A DNA stretch of 64,000 bases from Chitinophaga costaii (GCF_900094705.1 NZ_FMAR01000014.1:81080-145079); one strand, 5' to 3'. Shown: positions 1-8,338, counted from the first letter of the stretch. Notes: generated by a model from the sequence alone, not told the origin. Numbers and translations: made by a program.

Positions 1-247
1 TTCTATCGACTTCTACCCCCAGAACATCATTATCCGGATAAGAGACAATGGCATAGGCATTGCCCTGGCCGACCAGCACCTGATCTTTGAGCCGTTTTAT
101 AGAGGTGAGAACGCACTTCAGGTACGCGGCCACGGCCTGGGGCTTTCCATCTGTAAACGCATAGTCCTCATCCACAAAGGCCATATCTCCGTCAGCTCCG
201 CAGCAGGGCAAGGCACCACCTTCACCGTAACAGTGCCACATTTGTAG
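1..247 (+). CDS. Sensor histidine kinase, C-terminal fragment
   Basis: The reading frame enters from the left edge (first full codon at base 2) and stops at TAG 245-247. The visible 81 residues form the end of a HATPase_c domain. They show the N/G1 box IRDNGIGI, the F box IFEPFYRG and the G2 box GHGLGLSICKRIV, and finish with a GTTFTVTVP strand. This is the usual C-terminus of a membrane two-component sensor kinase, which autophosphorylates a histidine and passes the phosphate to a response regulator. The sensor and dimerisation regions lie outside the window, so the signal cannot be told. A TTTTAAG direct repeat follows 70 bases downstream. Confidence 0.93.
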   Translation, partial: SIDFYPQNIIIRIRDNGIGIALADQHLIFEPFYRGENALQVRGHGLGLSICKRIVLIHKGHISVSSAAGQGTTFTVTVPHL

Positions 248-317
248 AAGGGAATGTATTAAGTCTCAGAAAATAACTACCTGCATGCCGCCACTTATTA
301 CATTGCTATTTATCACA

Positions 318-335
318 TTTTAAGCTCATTTTAAG
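318..335 (+). promoter_or_regulatory. Direct repeat TTTTAAG-N4-TTTTAAG, Pho-box-like candidate
   Basis: TTTTAAG occurs at 318-324 and again at 329-335, an exact 11-bp period, with further TTAA words at 341-344 and 353-356. An 11-bp direct repeat is the usual geometry for OmpR/PhoB-family regulators. It lies upstream of the lipoprotein gene that starts near 428 and just after a histidine kinase gene. A similar 18-bp block lies upstream of ppk (56176-56193). The regulator is inferred only. Confidence 0.35.
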
Positions 336-427
336 TCTGGTTAAAGCCTCCTTTAATTCCTGGTGATGACATTTGTATGGTCAAAAGCGACAGGGTTACC
401 ACGACGCGATGGCTTAAATTGAAGTGC

Positions 428-1081
428 ATGAAATGGCCTGTAATTGTTGTAAGTCTTTTTACCGTAGTGGCCATGGCCGCTTGCAAACAGCGGTACAGAC
501 CTGCAACAACCGGGGAGGTGAAAGCCACCTTTGTGATGAGTGATACCATGCTGCACCACATTACTGTAGATACTGCCATTTGCGCTCCTGTTATGAATGT
601 ATTACAATTACATGGCACCGTTATTAGCGTGAAAAAAGCCCAGGCCACAGTTGTTGCCCACATTCCCGCTACAGATCTTTCCAAGTTGAAGCAAGGCATG
701 ACCATAGCGGTTACCACCGACTTTATACCACAGCATACTTACACCGGCCATATTAGCCGGCTCAGTACAAATGCAGTCCAGGTGATAATAAGCCTTCTAT
801 CTGGTGAGCCGCCTTTACAGCAGGCTACACCCGCTACGTTTCAGTTGCAATGGCCAGATAGTAACCATATGATTGCTATACCGGCATCGGCGGTGATCTA
901 CGACAAGCATAAAAAGAAAAGTTTCGTAATGGTGTTCCGCGACCGGTTTAACATTGATAAACGCCAGGTATGGACATTCAAGTCGCTGGACAATACCAGT
1001 TACATCAGCAGCGGGCTGGATGAGGGAGAAAAAGTAGTGAGTACCGATCAGCAATACATTTACGACGCCATGAGCCGCTAG
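428..1081 (+). CDS. RND-adaptor-like (HlyD/CusB-type) lipoprotein
   Basis: 217 aa from the ATG at 428. An in-frame ATG at 377 adds 17 residues, but 428 puts a signal peptide at the N-terminus, with a lipobox-like VAMAAC near residues 15-20. The rest resembles the membrane-proximal part of periplasmic adaptor proteins: a beta strand set around residues 60-120 and a final IPASAVIYDK...VFRDRF...GLDEGEKVV pattern typical of the last domain of efflux adaptors. The alpha-helical hairpin and lipoyl halves expected in a full adaptor (about 350-400 aa) are not visible, and no RND pump or TolC gene is adjacent. It may be a shortened adaptor or a sensor-associated lipoprotein. Confidence 0.6.
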   Translation: MKWPVIVVSLFTVVAMAACKQRYRPATTGEVKATFVMSDTMLHHITVDTAICAPVMNVLQLHGTVISVKKAQATVVAHIPATDLSKLKQGMTIAVTTDFIPQHTYTGHISRLSTNAVQVIISLLSGEPPLQQATPATFQLQWPDSNHMIAIPASAVIYDKHKKKSFVMVFRDRFNIDKRQVWTFKSLDNTSYISSGLDEGEKVVSTDQQYIYDAMSR

Positions 1082-1158
1082 GCGTCTTCTAAATCCGGAC
1101 TGTTTTAAAAAAATATCAGTTAAAAAATTTATTCATCATCATTCAAAAACATCAGACT

Positions 1159-1341
1159 ATGAAAAAGTTCATGTATGTACTGGCTGCTGCCGCTATCGTT
1201 ACTTTCTCTGTAAACGCCGCTTCTGCTCAGAAAAAAGAAAAAGCTGCTAAAACTGAAGCTGCTGCTGCTGACACCACTGCTAAGAAAGCACACGTGCACA
1301 AAGCTAAAGCCCCTAAAAAAGAAGCAGCTCCAAAAGCTTAA
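1159..1341 (+). CDS. Small exported Lys/Ala-rich peptide
   Basis: 60 aa starting at ATG 1159. Residues 1-23 form a clear signal peptide (MKKF, hydrophobic Ala/Val core, NAASAQ cleavage site). The mature part is almost only Lys, Ala, Glu, Thr and Pro, is strongly basic and has no Cys, so it is probably disordered and periplasmic or secreted. No family was recognised. A perfect terminator hairpin 72 bases downstream supports it as a separate, possibly well expressed transcript. Similar low-complexity basic peptides are common in Chitinophaga-type genomes, but their role is not known to me. Confidence 0.75.
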   Translation: MKKFMYVLAAAAIVTFSVNAASAQKKEKAAKTEAAAADTTAKKAHVHKAKAPKKEAAPKA

Positions 1342-1412
1342 TTCAACCTTCATTTTAGTTCGCATATAGGTTGATATAATCACATACGGTTCACGCCGCA
1401 TGTTATAATACG

Positions 1413-1451
1413 CCGCCCCCCGTACTTAATAATACGGGGGGCGGTTTTTTT
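1413..1451 (+). terminator. Rho-independent terminator after the small basic peptide gene
   Basis: A perfect 12-bp stem (CCGCCCCCCGTA at 1413-1424, TACGGGGGGCGG at 1433-1444) with an 8-base loop is followed by seven T residues at 1445-1451. Confidence 0.9.
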
Positions 1452-1557
1452 ATGCGTATTTTATTATTTGCCTAAGTCAATGATAAGGTCAAATAATTTT
1501 CCCTAACCAGTTAATTGTCAATTATTATCTCTTTTCTTTATGCCCGTAAAAAATAAC

Positions 1558-1587
1558 AACGCCGCCATTCCAGGGAACAGCGGCGTT
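1558..1587 (-). terminator. Terminator of trhO
   Basis: AACGCCGC at 1558-1565 pairs with GCGGCGTT at 1580-1587. Read on the minus strand the stem is followed by GTTATTTTTT, a U-rich tail. It lies just downstream of the trhO stop at 1621. Confidence 0.75.
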
Positions 1588-1620
1588 ATTTGTATCATTT
1601 TTACAGGAGGGTATCTTCGT

Positions 1621-2682
1621 TTATTCCTCCCCGTTATCCATCCTGGCCCGAAGCTCTTCTAGCCTGGGGCGGAGGCGTTCTTTCGCCTTGTTAAAAATCA
1701 GGTTTCCTTTGTCAATACCTGCCCGGTAAGCTTTCTGTTCTTCTTCCGGCAAGTGCAGGATGTGTTGGCATTCGTCGCTACAGCAGCCTTCATATTTAGT
1801 GGCGCAGGCATCGCATTGCAGGAACAGCAGGTGGCAGCCGTCGTTTACGCAGTTAGTATGTGTATCGCAGGGAGCACCGCACTGGTGGCAGTGGCTGATA
1901 ATATCGGGTCCTATGCGCTCACCGAGGCGGGCGTCAAATACGAAATTTTTGCCCAGGAATTTGTTGGGAAGACCCTGCTCCTTAGCTTTGTTGGTGTATT
2001 CAATAATACCGCCTTCCAGGTGGTATACATTTTTAAAACCCTTGTGCAGCAAATAGGCAGATGCCTTTTCGCAACGGATGCCACCCGTACAATACATGAC
2101 AATGGGCTGGTCTTTTTTATCCTGCAACATTTCTACGCTCATGGGCAATTGTTCCCTGAAAGTGTCGGAAGGAATTTCAATGGCCCGCTCAAAGTGTCCT
2201 ACCTCGTATTCGTAATGGTTGCGCATATCTACTATTACGGTGTTGGGATCGGAGGTGAGGGCGTTAAAGGCCTGGGCATCCAGGTACTGGCCCCGCTTCA
2301 GGATGTTAAAAGAAGGATCTTCAATACCATCGGCCACTATCTTTTCCCGGACCTTCACCTTCAGCACCCAGAAAGAGTGTCCGTTGTTGTCCACCGCTTT
2401 ATTTAGCCGGATGCCATTCATGAAAGGGAAAGCGTAAAGGAAATCCCGCACAGCGGATTCGTGATGGGCGGGAATGCTGATCTGTGCGTTAATACCTTCG
2501 TGGGCCACATAGATGCGGCCAAAGACGGCCAGCTTAAATAAACCTTCGTACAATTGGTCCCTAAACGCCTGGGGATCTTCAATGTGGGCGTACTGGTAAA
2601 AAGAAATGGTGAGGCGGGTAAATGTTTCTGCGGCGAGGCGGCGTTTCAGCTCCTCAGCAGACACGCGGTTGTGCAATATCAT
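1621..2682 (-). CDS. trhO: tRNA uridine(34) hydroxylase, rhodanese family
   Basis: 353 aa. TrhO (formerly YceA) makes 5-hydroxyuridine at tRNA wobble position 34 in an oxygen-dependent reaction. The N-terminal acylphosphatase-like part holds GRIYVAHEGINAQIS (about residues 55-69). The rhodanese domain (about 130-235) carries the active-site loop CTGGIRCEK at 198-206. The C-terminus adds a Cys-rich segment (about 260-305, several CxxC/CxxxxC pairs such as CHQCG and CDACA), as in the longer members of the family. It is transcribed away from the small membrane protein upstream. The start is ATG at 2682; the 5' leader holds a short inverted repeat. Confidence 0.95.
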   Translation of the reverse strand: MILHNRVSAEELKRRLAAETFTRLTISFYQYAHIEDPQAFRDQLYEGLFKLAVFGRIYVAHEGINAQISIPAHHESAVRDFLYAFPFMNGIRLNKAVDNNGHSFWVLKVKVREKIVADGIEDPSFNILKRGQYLDAQAFNALTSDPNTVIVDMRNHYEYEVGHFERAIEIPSDTFREQLPMSVEMLQDKKDQPIVMYCTGGIRCEKASAYLLHKGFKNVYHLEGGIIEYTNKAKEQGLPNKFLGKNFVFDARLGERIGPDIISHCHQCGAPCDTHTNCVNDGCHLLFLQCDACATKYEGCCSDECQHILHLPEEEQKAYRAGIDKGNLIFNKAKERLRPRLEELRARMDNGEE

Positions 2683-2731
2683 GTTTAAATTTGAAATTTT
2701 AAGGACAGACGTCGGCTGAACAAAATTTCAC

Positions 2732-2768
2732 CAGTTCCACTGGGAACTGATTTAGCGGGGCAAAGGTA
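2732..2768 (-). promoter_or_regulatory. trhO leader: -7-like box and inverted repeat
   Basis: On the minus strand 2768-2761 reads TACCTTTG, a match to the Bacteroidota -7 element TAnnTTTG. A 7-bp inverted repeat (CAGTTCC 2732-2738, GGAACTG 2743-2749) lies between it and the trhO start, inside the predicted leader. It could be an operator or a leader hairpin. No clear -33 TTTG was found. Confidence 0.45.
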
Positions 2769-2866
2769 CAAAAAAGCGCTGTGTAGAGAGGGATAAAAAT
2801 CCTCCCTGTCTCCGGCGGGTAAGACAGGTTGAGGGGCATGTGGGGTATTACTTATCCGGGTAACGG

Positions 2867-3070
2867 CTATTGTTGCCGCTCTACCTCGCGAGACCAGTCG
2901 CGCAATAGCGTGATCAGGTATACGGCGGCGGCGCTCATAATGAGCAGGTAGCCAACAAACCTGGTGATCATAAAAAATTGGAACCCCGGCAACCGTAAAA
3001 AACTCGCAGCAACAGCTATTACAGCCAACGCTATCCCTACGACAAACGTGATTAGGAGCCACTTTCTCAT
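2867..3070 (-). CDS. Small membrane protein, unknown
   Basis: 67 aa from ATG at 3070. There are two hydrophobic segments (about residues 4-24 and 32-56) separated by a short RLPGFQFF loop, and a charged C-terminal tail LRDWSREVERQQ. No family was recognised. A longer overlapping frame at 2685-3062 has the composition of a shadow. It lies upstream of trhO on the same strand with a gap of 184 bases that contains a trhO promoter-like box, so it is probably a separate unit. Confidence 0.6.
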   Translation of the reverse strand: MRKWLLITFVVGIALAVIAVAASFLRLPGFQFFMITRFVGYLLIMSAAAVYLITLLRDWSREVERQQ

Positions 3071-3349
3071 ATGTTCCTGTTTAAAGGATGCAGTAAATAT
3101 TCTAAGCAGTACTATGAAGATAACACTTACGTAGTATAATTACAAAAAAGAAGTTGTGGAAATTTTCCCCGGAAAACACCCGTTCGCCTCACCCGGGAAA
3201 TGGCATTCCGCCAATGCCAAAAATCCAGGAAACCAATACTTTTTCTAACTGCCTGATAACGACTAACTATCATTATATGGCATTTCATTGGCATTCTTTT
3301 TGAAAATTGAGTAGCAGACGCAAACTTATTACACTACAAAATTTTGGTT

Positions 3350-3469
3350 ATGGCTACTTATTTTCTTTACCTGTTTTATGTTATGGCAAGCCTGTGGATT
3401 TACCGCTTGCTCGTTTATTTTTACAACCGCGACACCAGGACCATGCGTAAGAGTAAATACAACCGCTAA
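3350..3469 (+). CDS. 39-aa single-span membrane peptide
   Basis: A short frame of 39 residues from ATG 3350 to TAA 3467-3469. It begins MATYFLYLFY, has one aromatic-rich transmembrane span (about residues 3-25) and ends in a basic tail (RDTRTMRKSKYNR). The positive-inside topology and the isolated position in an intergenic gap support a real small protein. No ribosome-binding site is obvious, which is normal in this phylum. No homologue is known to me. Confidence 0.45.
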   Translation: MATYFLYLFYVMASLWIYRLLVYFYNRDTRTMRKSKYNR

Positions 3470-3490
3470 TCTCATAACAGGGCGCGTTTT

Positions 3491-6022
3491 TTAATTAGCG
3501 CCTCCATTGCCCAGGGTGAACAACCCACCCAGCAATCCACCCAGCCCAACACGAATGCCAATGCGGGTTTTGGCCTGGCTCTGATATCCAGCTACTACAT
3601 CCACTCTCAGTACTTTAAAAATGTTTTCCAACCCGGCAAATGCTTCTACGTAATTATTGTCGCCATTGACATAAAATGCGTTGGCACCTGCTACCAGATT
3701 CCATTTCAGCTTGTTGAACAGGGGTATTTTGTTCGTGAGTAAGCCGTTGAAATGGTGTTCTATATTTGCTGTTGCATAAAACGGCGCGCTGGTGCTATAC
3801 CGGTAATAAGGCGCTAGTTGAAAACTGTTCAGGTATGCCGTGCTTAGCACCGTCTGATTGCCAATAAAATGTTGCAGGTCGGGGATGCCCACATACTTAT
3901 TGTTAAAAAAGCCTCCCACCCCTACGTGGTAGCGGAACTCTCCAAACAATTTCAGGTTTTGCTTATCGTTGATGCTAAAGTTCCATTTATCAAAATCCGC
4001 ATCGCTGCCGGCTATGCCGTGAATGCCTTTGGTGTAAATAGCACTGAAGGTGGGCCACTTGCTGCCAATGGCCACTTTGGATACAGGAAACTCCACAAAG
4101 GTTTGCCCCGGCTGATAACTGGCACGCACTTCCAGCAAAAAAGCCTGCTCCCGTTGAAAAGGAAGGTTGGCTAGTTCATAGGGATGATTGGGGAGGAATT
4201 GCTTATGGGCATTTTTAAATAGCGTAAAATCTGTGGTGTTTTCCAACGGCATACGATCTTCATAGGTCACCTTGGCTCCCAGGAGCAGGGTACTTTCAAA
4301 GCGGTGAGTATAACCTGCTGAGCCATACCAGTTTTCATACAGCTTCATGTAATTTTCTTTCAAAAACAAAGTGTACACTTCATTAATCAGCGGCACGATC
4401 GGCACAGCATGGTTAAATTGCGATACCCGTTTGCCACCGCTGATGTTCCATGTATCGCTGGTGGCACTTAAACGCTTTCGGCGCACATAATTTATATCTG
4501 CATATGCATTAAAATGTGTGTTGCTAAAACCATAGCGGAACACAGGCAGCACCTCTAATTTACTATCTTCCTCCAGCGGCACCGTGATGCTGCCGGAAAC
4601 CTTTGCTACCAGACCTTCTACCGTATTGTACTCCACATTTTGAAGCAGCCCCTTCATAAATAAAGTAGTACTGGTGATGGAAGAATCTTGCTGGTAATAA
4701 AAAAAATGATGTGTGGCCCCCGACCACGTGATACCGCCCACTGAAGGGGGCCGCTGATTTTTGCGCAAGGTATCCAGCGCATAACGTGAGCGGGCAGCAT
4801 CGCGCCGGGCCTGCGCGGTACTGTCTTTCTCGTGAAAATCTTTTAGCTCTTCCTTTTCCAGGGGTATGGGACGCACACTGTCCCAATAACCTATCCTTTT
4901 TTTATCAAACGCCGTATCATAGCGCATCAGCACCCGGCTCTTGAAAAAGTCTTTGGGAAAATTAGGATGCAGGTTATAATTGGAATACACGTTCACGAAT
5001 TGACCTACTACATCGAAACCAAATTTCTGTAAGGAAAAATACACCACCTGGTCCTTGGTGCGCCACACCTCCGCCGATACCGGTACATGAGTTTGGCGGA
5101 TGGTGAGCGTGTCCATCAGGTCCAGGCCGTAATTCTTAGTAAGCCGCAGGTCCAGGCTGTGAATGCGCCAATCGTCGTCGGTAATAAAAATGTGGCCACT
5201 GAACAAGGGCTCTTGTGTACGTTTAGGGATCACCTCAATTTTATTCACCGTTTTACCGTCTTCCACGAAAGAGCCTATGTAATGATATTTATAATAAGCC
5301 AGCGCATTTTCCGCAACCGGTGAGATGAAGCCCCGGGGACTTAGTTGTGTAATTACGGCAGTAACATTGTTGTCGTAAAAGTTTATAAACGTTGGGAAAC
5401 TAATACCCAGCCCCCCGCCGCTCTGGCGGCTGGATATCACTTCCAGTTTCAGGTGGTCTGGAGCCTGATAAGACACCTTGGTAATACTTTCCGACAAGAA
5501 TAAAATCCCCTTGCCAGCAGAATCTACGCCCATATCGGCCTTATCTACTTTTTTTCCGAAAAATTTACTGGGAGTGGACCTGGTTTTAAACATGCCTTTA
5601 ATGTAGGCATCCGTAGTGTATTCCTTGAGTTGTGTATTATAGAAATTGCGTTTTTTAATGGCCTGCCGGATAATGGCATAGGCAGGATCTTCCCCATTAG
5701 CCTTCACCACCACTTCTTTTATTTGCAGCTTTAACGGGGATAGCACTATGTTCATTGGAAAAGTTACACCAGCAATATCCACTTCCCCTTCGGTGCGCTT
5801 ATAACCAATATACTGGCAAATGATGGTATAATGGCCTGGTGCTAGCTCCAGGCTGTAGGCCCCGCTGGCATTGGCTGTAGTGCCGATGGTGGTGCCTTTT
5901 ATTAATACAGTAGCGAAAGGAAGGGGTTGCCCTTGCAGATTAGTAATGAGGCCTTGCAAAGTAGTGGCGGAAGCAATAGAAGTAAGCAATACAGCAAGCA
6001 GGGTAAACAGTGGAAATCTCAT
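3491..6022 (-). CDS. DUF5686 / carboxypeptidase-regulatory-like outer-membrane protein
   Basis: 843 aa. The signal peptide (about residues 1-19, ending ASA) is followed by a CarboxypepD_reg-like beta-sandwich (about 22-105, with LQGLITNLQGQPLPFATVLIK and the YIGYKR motif). The rest matches the large DUF5686 family of Bacteroidota: an N-terminal part with PAYAIIRQAIKKRN, a lipoprotein-carrier-like fold, and a long C-terminal beta-strand region probably forming an outer-membrane barrel (RIGIRVGLGGLLGG at the end). Family members are uncharacterised surface proteins. The gene stands alone, starts at ATG 6022, and is probably monocistronic. Confidence 0.88.
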   Translation of the reverse strand: MRFPLFTLLAVLLTSIASATTLQGLITNLQGQPLPFATVLIKGTTIGTTANASGAYSLELAPGHYTIICQYIGYKRTEGEVDIAGVTFPMNIVLSPLKLQIKEVVVKANGEDPAYAIIRQAIKKRNFYNTQLKEYTTDAYIKGMFKTRSTPSKFFGKKVDKADMGVDSAGKGILFLSESITKVSYQAPDHLKLEVISSRQSGGGLGISFPTFINFYDNNVTAVITQLSPRGFISPVAENALAYYKYHYIGSFVEDGKTVNKIEVIPKRTQEPLFSGHIFITDDDWRIHSLDLRLTKNYGLDLMDTLTIRQTHVPVSAEVWRTKDQVVYFSLQKFGFDVVGQFVNVYSNYNLHPNFPKDFFKSRVLMRYDTAFDKKRIGYWDSVRPIPLEKEELKDFHEKDSTAQARRDAARSRYALDTLRKNQRPPSVGGITWSGATHHFFYYQQDSSITSTTLFMKGLLQNVEYNTVEGLVAKVSGSITVPLEEDSKLEVLPVFRYGFSNTHFNAYADINYVRRKRLSATSDTWNISGGKRVSQFNHAVPIVPLINEVYTLFLKENYMKLYENWYGSAGYTHRFESTLLLGAKVTYEDRMPLENTTDFTLFKNAHKQFLPNHPYELANLPFQREQAFLLEVRASYQPGQTFVEFPVSKVAIGSKWPTFSAIYTKGIHGIAGSDADFDKWNFSINDKQNLKLFGEFRYHVGVGGFFNNKYVGIPDLQHFIGNQTVLSTAYLNSFQLAPYYRYSTSAPFYATANIEHHFNGLLTNKIPLFNKLKWNLVAGANAFYVNGDNNYVEAFAGLENIFKVLRVDVVAGYQSQAKTRIGIRVGLGGLLGGLFTLGNGGAN

Positions 6023-6124
6023 ACCAATAAAAATAAGAATTGAAGCCTTAGCTTTCTATAACGGGTAAGGGCGTTTAACGATATTTTATGGATAATCTTT
6101 TCCTGATAGCGGCTACCGTAAAGA

Positions 6125-6499
6125 TTATGAGGCGTATGGCACACGTTTCACCTTTTGGGGAAAACGCAGGTAAGCAGCTGCCATGGCGGCAAAACCCGCT
6201 ATCAACCCACCTATGAGCGCTGTAACCAGGCCAAGCAGCCAGGGGGCGTTTAGCTTAAAAATCAATTGACTCATCCGGTTGCCCAGGATATGGTCATTGC
6301 GGATATCGGCTATAAAGGTAAGCAACAGCCAAAGCAAAAATACGCCTGCAAACGCGCCCAAAAAACTACTGCCAGGCCGCAACGGCAATATCAACGTCAC
6401 CAAAAAAACCGCCACCGCAAAGCCCCACCACACCGGCAAAAATACACCGGCAAAATAACTAAGCACCATAACAAGGATAAAGTGGGAGAAGGATTTCAT
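6125..6499 (-). CDS. Small polytopic membrane protein, unknown
   Basis: 124 aa from ATG 6499. Four hydrophobic segments are visible (about residues 5-22, 24-42, 45-65 and 88-113), with a short polar stretch DIRNDHILGNRMS before the last. The C-terminus is basic (RFPQKVKRVPYAS). I recognise no family beyond an integral membrane protein. It lies upstream of the DUF5686 gene on the same strand, with a gap of 102 bases, so co-transcription is possible. Confidence 0.65.
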   Translation of the reverse strand: MKSFSHFILVMVLSYFAGVFLPVWWGFAVAVFLVTLILPLRPGSSFLGAFAGVFLLWLLLTFIADIRNDHILGNRMSQLIFKLNAPWLLGLVTALIGGLIAGFAAMAAAYLRFPQKVKRVPYAS

Positions 6500-6515
6500 A
6501 ATTTATGGGATTATG

Positions 6516-6629
6516 TGCAATGTATTATGTACGATGTATCCGGTAATAAATGTTAGATATTAAAAACAACTGGAGGCTATCCATAACACTTTAACGAGTA
6601 TACTAATCATAGCACATCATACATTGCAC
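6516..6629. repeat. 11-bp inverted repeat in intergenic space
   Basis: GTGCAATGTAT at 6516-6526 is perfectly inverted as ATACATTGCAC at 6619-6629. Related words (ATGTACGATGTATC just inside the left arm, GATACATTTTAT-type sequence outside the right arm) extend the similarity imperfectly. The element sits between metZ and the small membrane protein gene. It could be a degenerate mobile palindrome or a weak long-range hairpin; no T-run follows. Confidence 0.4.
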
Positions 6630-6639
6630 CTGATACATT

Positions 6640-7851
6640 TTATTTACTCTTATCCAACGCCTGCACAATATCATGCAGGATATCGTCCGGATATTCCAGG
6701 CCTGTGGAAATGCGGATGAGGCCCGGGGTGATGCCCGCCAGCAACCTTTCTTCCTCCGTGAGTTTGGCGTGGGTGGTAGAGGAGGGATGTGAAGCAATGC
6801 TGCGGCTGTCGCCCAGGTTGGCGGTGAGGGAAAGCAATTGCAGGCTATCCAGAAAACGCCGTCCCTGTTCCACGCCACCTTTCAGTTCAAAACAAAACAC
6901 ACCTCCGCCGCCACTCATTTGCTTTTTGGCGATGGCGTACTGAGGATGGCTGGGCAGGAAAGGATATTTCACCCATACCAGGTGGGGATTGCCTTCCAGG
7001 GCTGTAGCCAGTTTCAGCGCACTTTCGGAATGGCGCGCCATGCGTACTGGCAGGGTTTCGAGACTTTTGCTCAGCACCCAGGCATTAAAGGGCGACAACG
7101 ATGGCCCGGTACTGCGGCAGAAGGTGTAAATCTGTTTAATAAGGTCTGGCTCTCCTACTACCACTCCACCCAGTACGCGGCCCTGCCCGTCCATCCATTT
7201 GGTGGCGGAAGTAGTAACCAGGTGTGCACCTAGTGCTAGGGGACGCTGCAAGATAGGGGTAGCAAAACAGTTGTCTACGTTAAGGATAACATTGTGGCTG
7301 CGGGCCAGTTTGCCCAGCCATTCCAGGTCTATCACATCCAGTCCCGGATTGGACGGCGTTTCTACAAAGATCATCTTTGTATTAGGCTTTATCAGCGCTT
7401 CAATACTGGTAGGATCATTAATGTCGAAGTAGTCGTACTGGATGCCGTATTTCGGTAAGTACTTAGTGATGAGGGTGTGGGTAGATCCGAAAATGGCGCG
7501 GCAGGCTAGCAGATGATCGCCGGCACTGAGCAAGGCCATGAAACTGGCCCAAATGGTACTCATGCCCGATGCCGTGGCATAACCCGCAGGTGCGCCCTCC
7601 AACATGGCTACTTTGTCTATTACTTCATCTACATTCGGATTGCTAAAGCGACTGTAAATATAATCGTCGGTCTCGTCGGCAAAGGTGGCGCGCATGCGCT
7701 CCGCATCCGGATAAGTAAAAGAGGAAGTAATGTACATGGGCGAAGAATGCTCCATGTTGTCTGTACGTTCAGACCGGATGCGCACTGCGCGGGTTTCCGG
7801 ATGGTATTGGTATTCGTCTTGGCTCATGAAAAAAGGTGCTAGGTACTCCAT
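6640..7851 (-). CDS. metZ: O-acetyl/O-succinylhomoserine sulfhydrylase, trans-sulfuration PLP enzyme
   Basis: 403 aa, the normal length of the Cys/Met metabolism PLP family. The pyridoxal lysine lies in SATKWMDGQG (about residues 215-224). Other family signatures are YSRFSNPNVDEV near 68-79, TASGMSTIWA near 97-106 and STGLEYPDDI near the C-terminus. These enzymes turn activated homoserine plus sulfide into homocysteine, in the cytoplasm. With metX (homoserine acetyltransferase) 0.7 kb away on the other strand, O-acetylhomoserine is the likely substrate; cystathionine gamma-synthase or lyase activity cannot be excluded from sequence. ATG 7851 is used; an ATG at 7827 (MSQDEYQ) is equally plausible. 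Confidence 0.88.
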   Translation of the reverse strand: MEYLAPFFMSQDEYQYHPETRAVRIRSERTDNMEHSSPMYITSSFTYPDAERMRATFADETDDYIYSRFSNPNVDEVIDKVAMLEGAPAGYATASGMSTIWASFMALLSAGDHLLACRAIFGSTHTLITKYLPKYGIQYDYFDINDPTSIEALIKPNTKMIFVETPSNPGLDVIDLEWLGKLARSHNVILNVDNCFATPILQRPLALGAHLVTTSATKWMDGQGRVLGGVVVGEPDLIKQIYTFCRSTGPSLSPFNAWVLSKSLETLPVRMARHSESALKLATALEGNPHLVWVKYPFLPSHPQYAIAKKQMSGGGGVFCFELKGGVEQGRRFLDSLQLLSLTANLGDSRSIASHPSSTTHAKLTEEERLLAGITPGLIRISTGLEYPDDILHDIVQALDKSK

Positions 7852-7918
7852 AAACTGTAAGATGGACAGAATAGGCGAGCAGGCCTACCTGGTTCATCCT
7901 ACAATTAGTGGGTACGTT

Positions 7919-8338
7919 TTATTGATTCAATTTTACTTCCCAGCTAAGGTTTGTTTTCCCCTGGCGTAATGTTTCTGCTACGGAGCAATATTTATTCATA
8001 GAGAGTTCCACTGCGCGTTCTGCCTTGTCTGGATCTATATTACCAGCCAGGTGAAACACCAGGTGTACATCTTCCCAGAGGGCCGGCTCTTTTTCCTTTT
8101 CGCGTTCTCCCGCTATTTCTATGCGGAAATCAGTTACCTCCTGGCGTTGCTTCTTCAGGATCATCGCCACATCAATAGCAGAACAGCCGCCCAGGCCCAT
8201 GAGGAGCATTTGCATAGGGCGTACGCCATTTCCCTTGCCACCGGCACTTTCACCTGCATCCATTAACACTTTATGCCCGGCATCATCCGTTGCTTCCATG
8301 TTAAAAGCATCGTCTATCCGTTGTAATTTAACTTTCAT
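7919..8338 (-). CDS. OsmC/Ohr family protein
   Basis: 139 aa from the ATG at 8338 (MKVKLQRID). An in-frame start at 8362 adds 8 residues but would overlap a -7-like box (TATATTTG on the minus strand at 8367-8360), so 8338 is preferred. OsmC-type peroxiredoxins reduce organic hydroperoxides with two cysteines. Here they appear in LGGCSAIDVAM and MNKYCSVAETL, at the usual positions at the start of the central helix and in the C-terminal part. The gene lies between metX and metZ, which suggests a role linked to thiol metabolism, but this is inference. Confidence 0.9.
   Translation of the reverse strand: MKVKLQRIDDAFNMEATDDAGHKVLMDAGESAGGKGNGVRPMQMLLMGLGGCSAIDVAMILKKQRQEVTDFRIEIAGEREKEKEPALWEDVHLVFHLAGNIDPDKAERAVELSMNKYCSVAETLRQGKTNLSWEVKLNQ

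Noticed and set aside
1129..1401. A 90-aa minus-strand frame rich in Ser and Phe
   Set aside because: It is the antisense of the basic peptide gene; its composition simply mirrors the Lys/Ala codons.
2685..3062. 125-aa minus-strand frame upstream of trhO
   Set aside because: It overlaps the better membrane-protein frame at 2867-3070 and has no family pattern.
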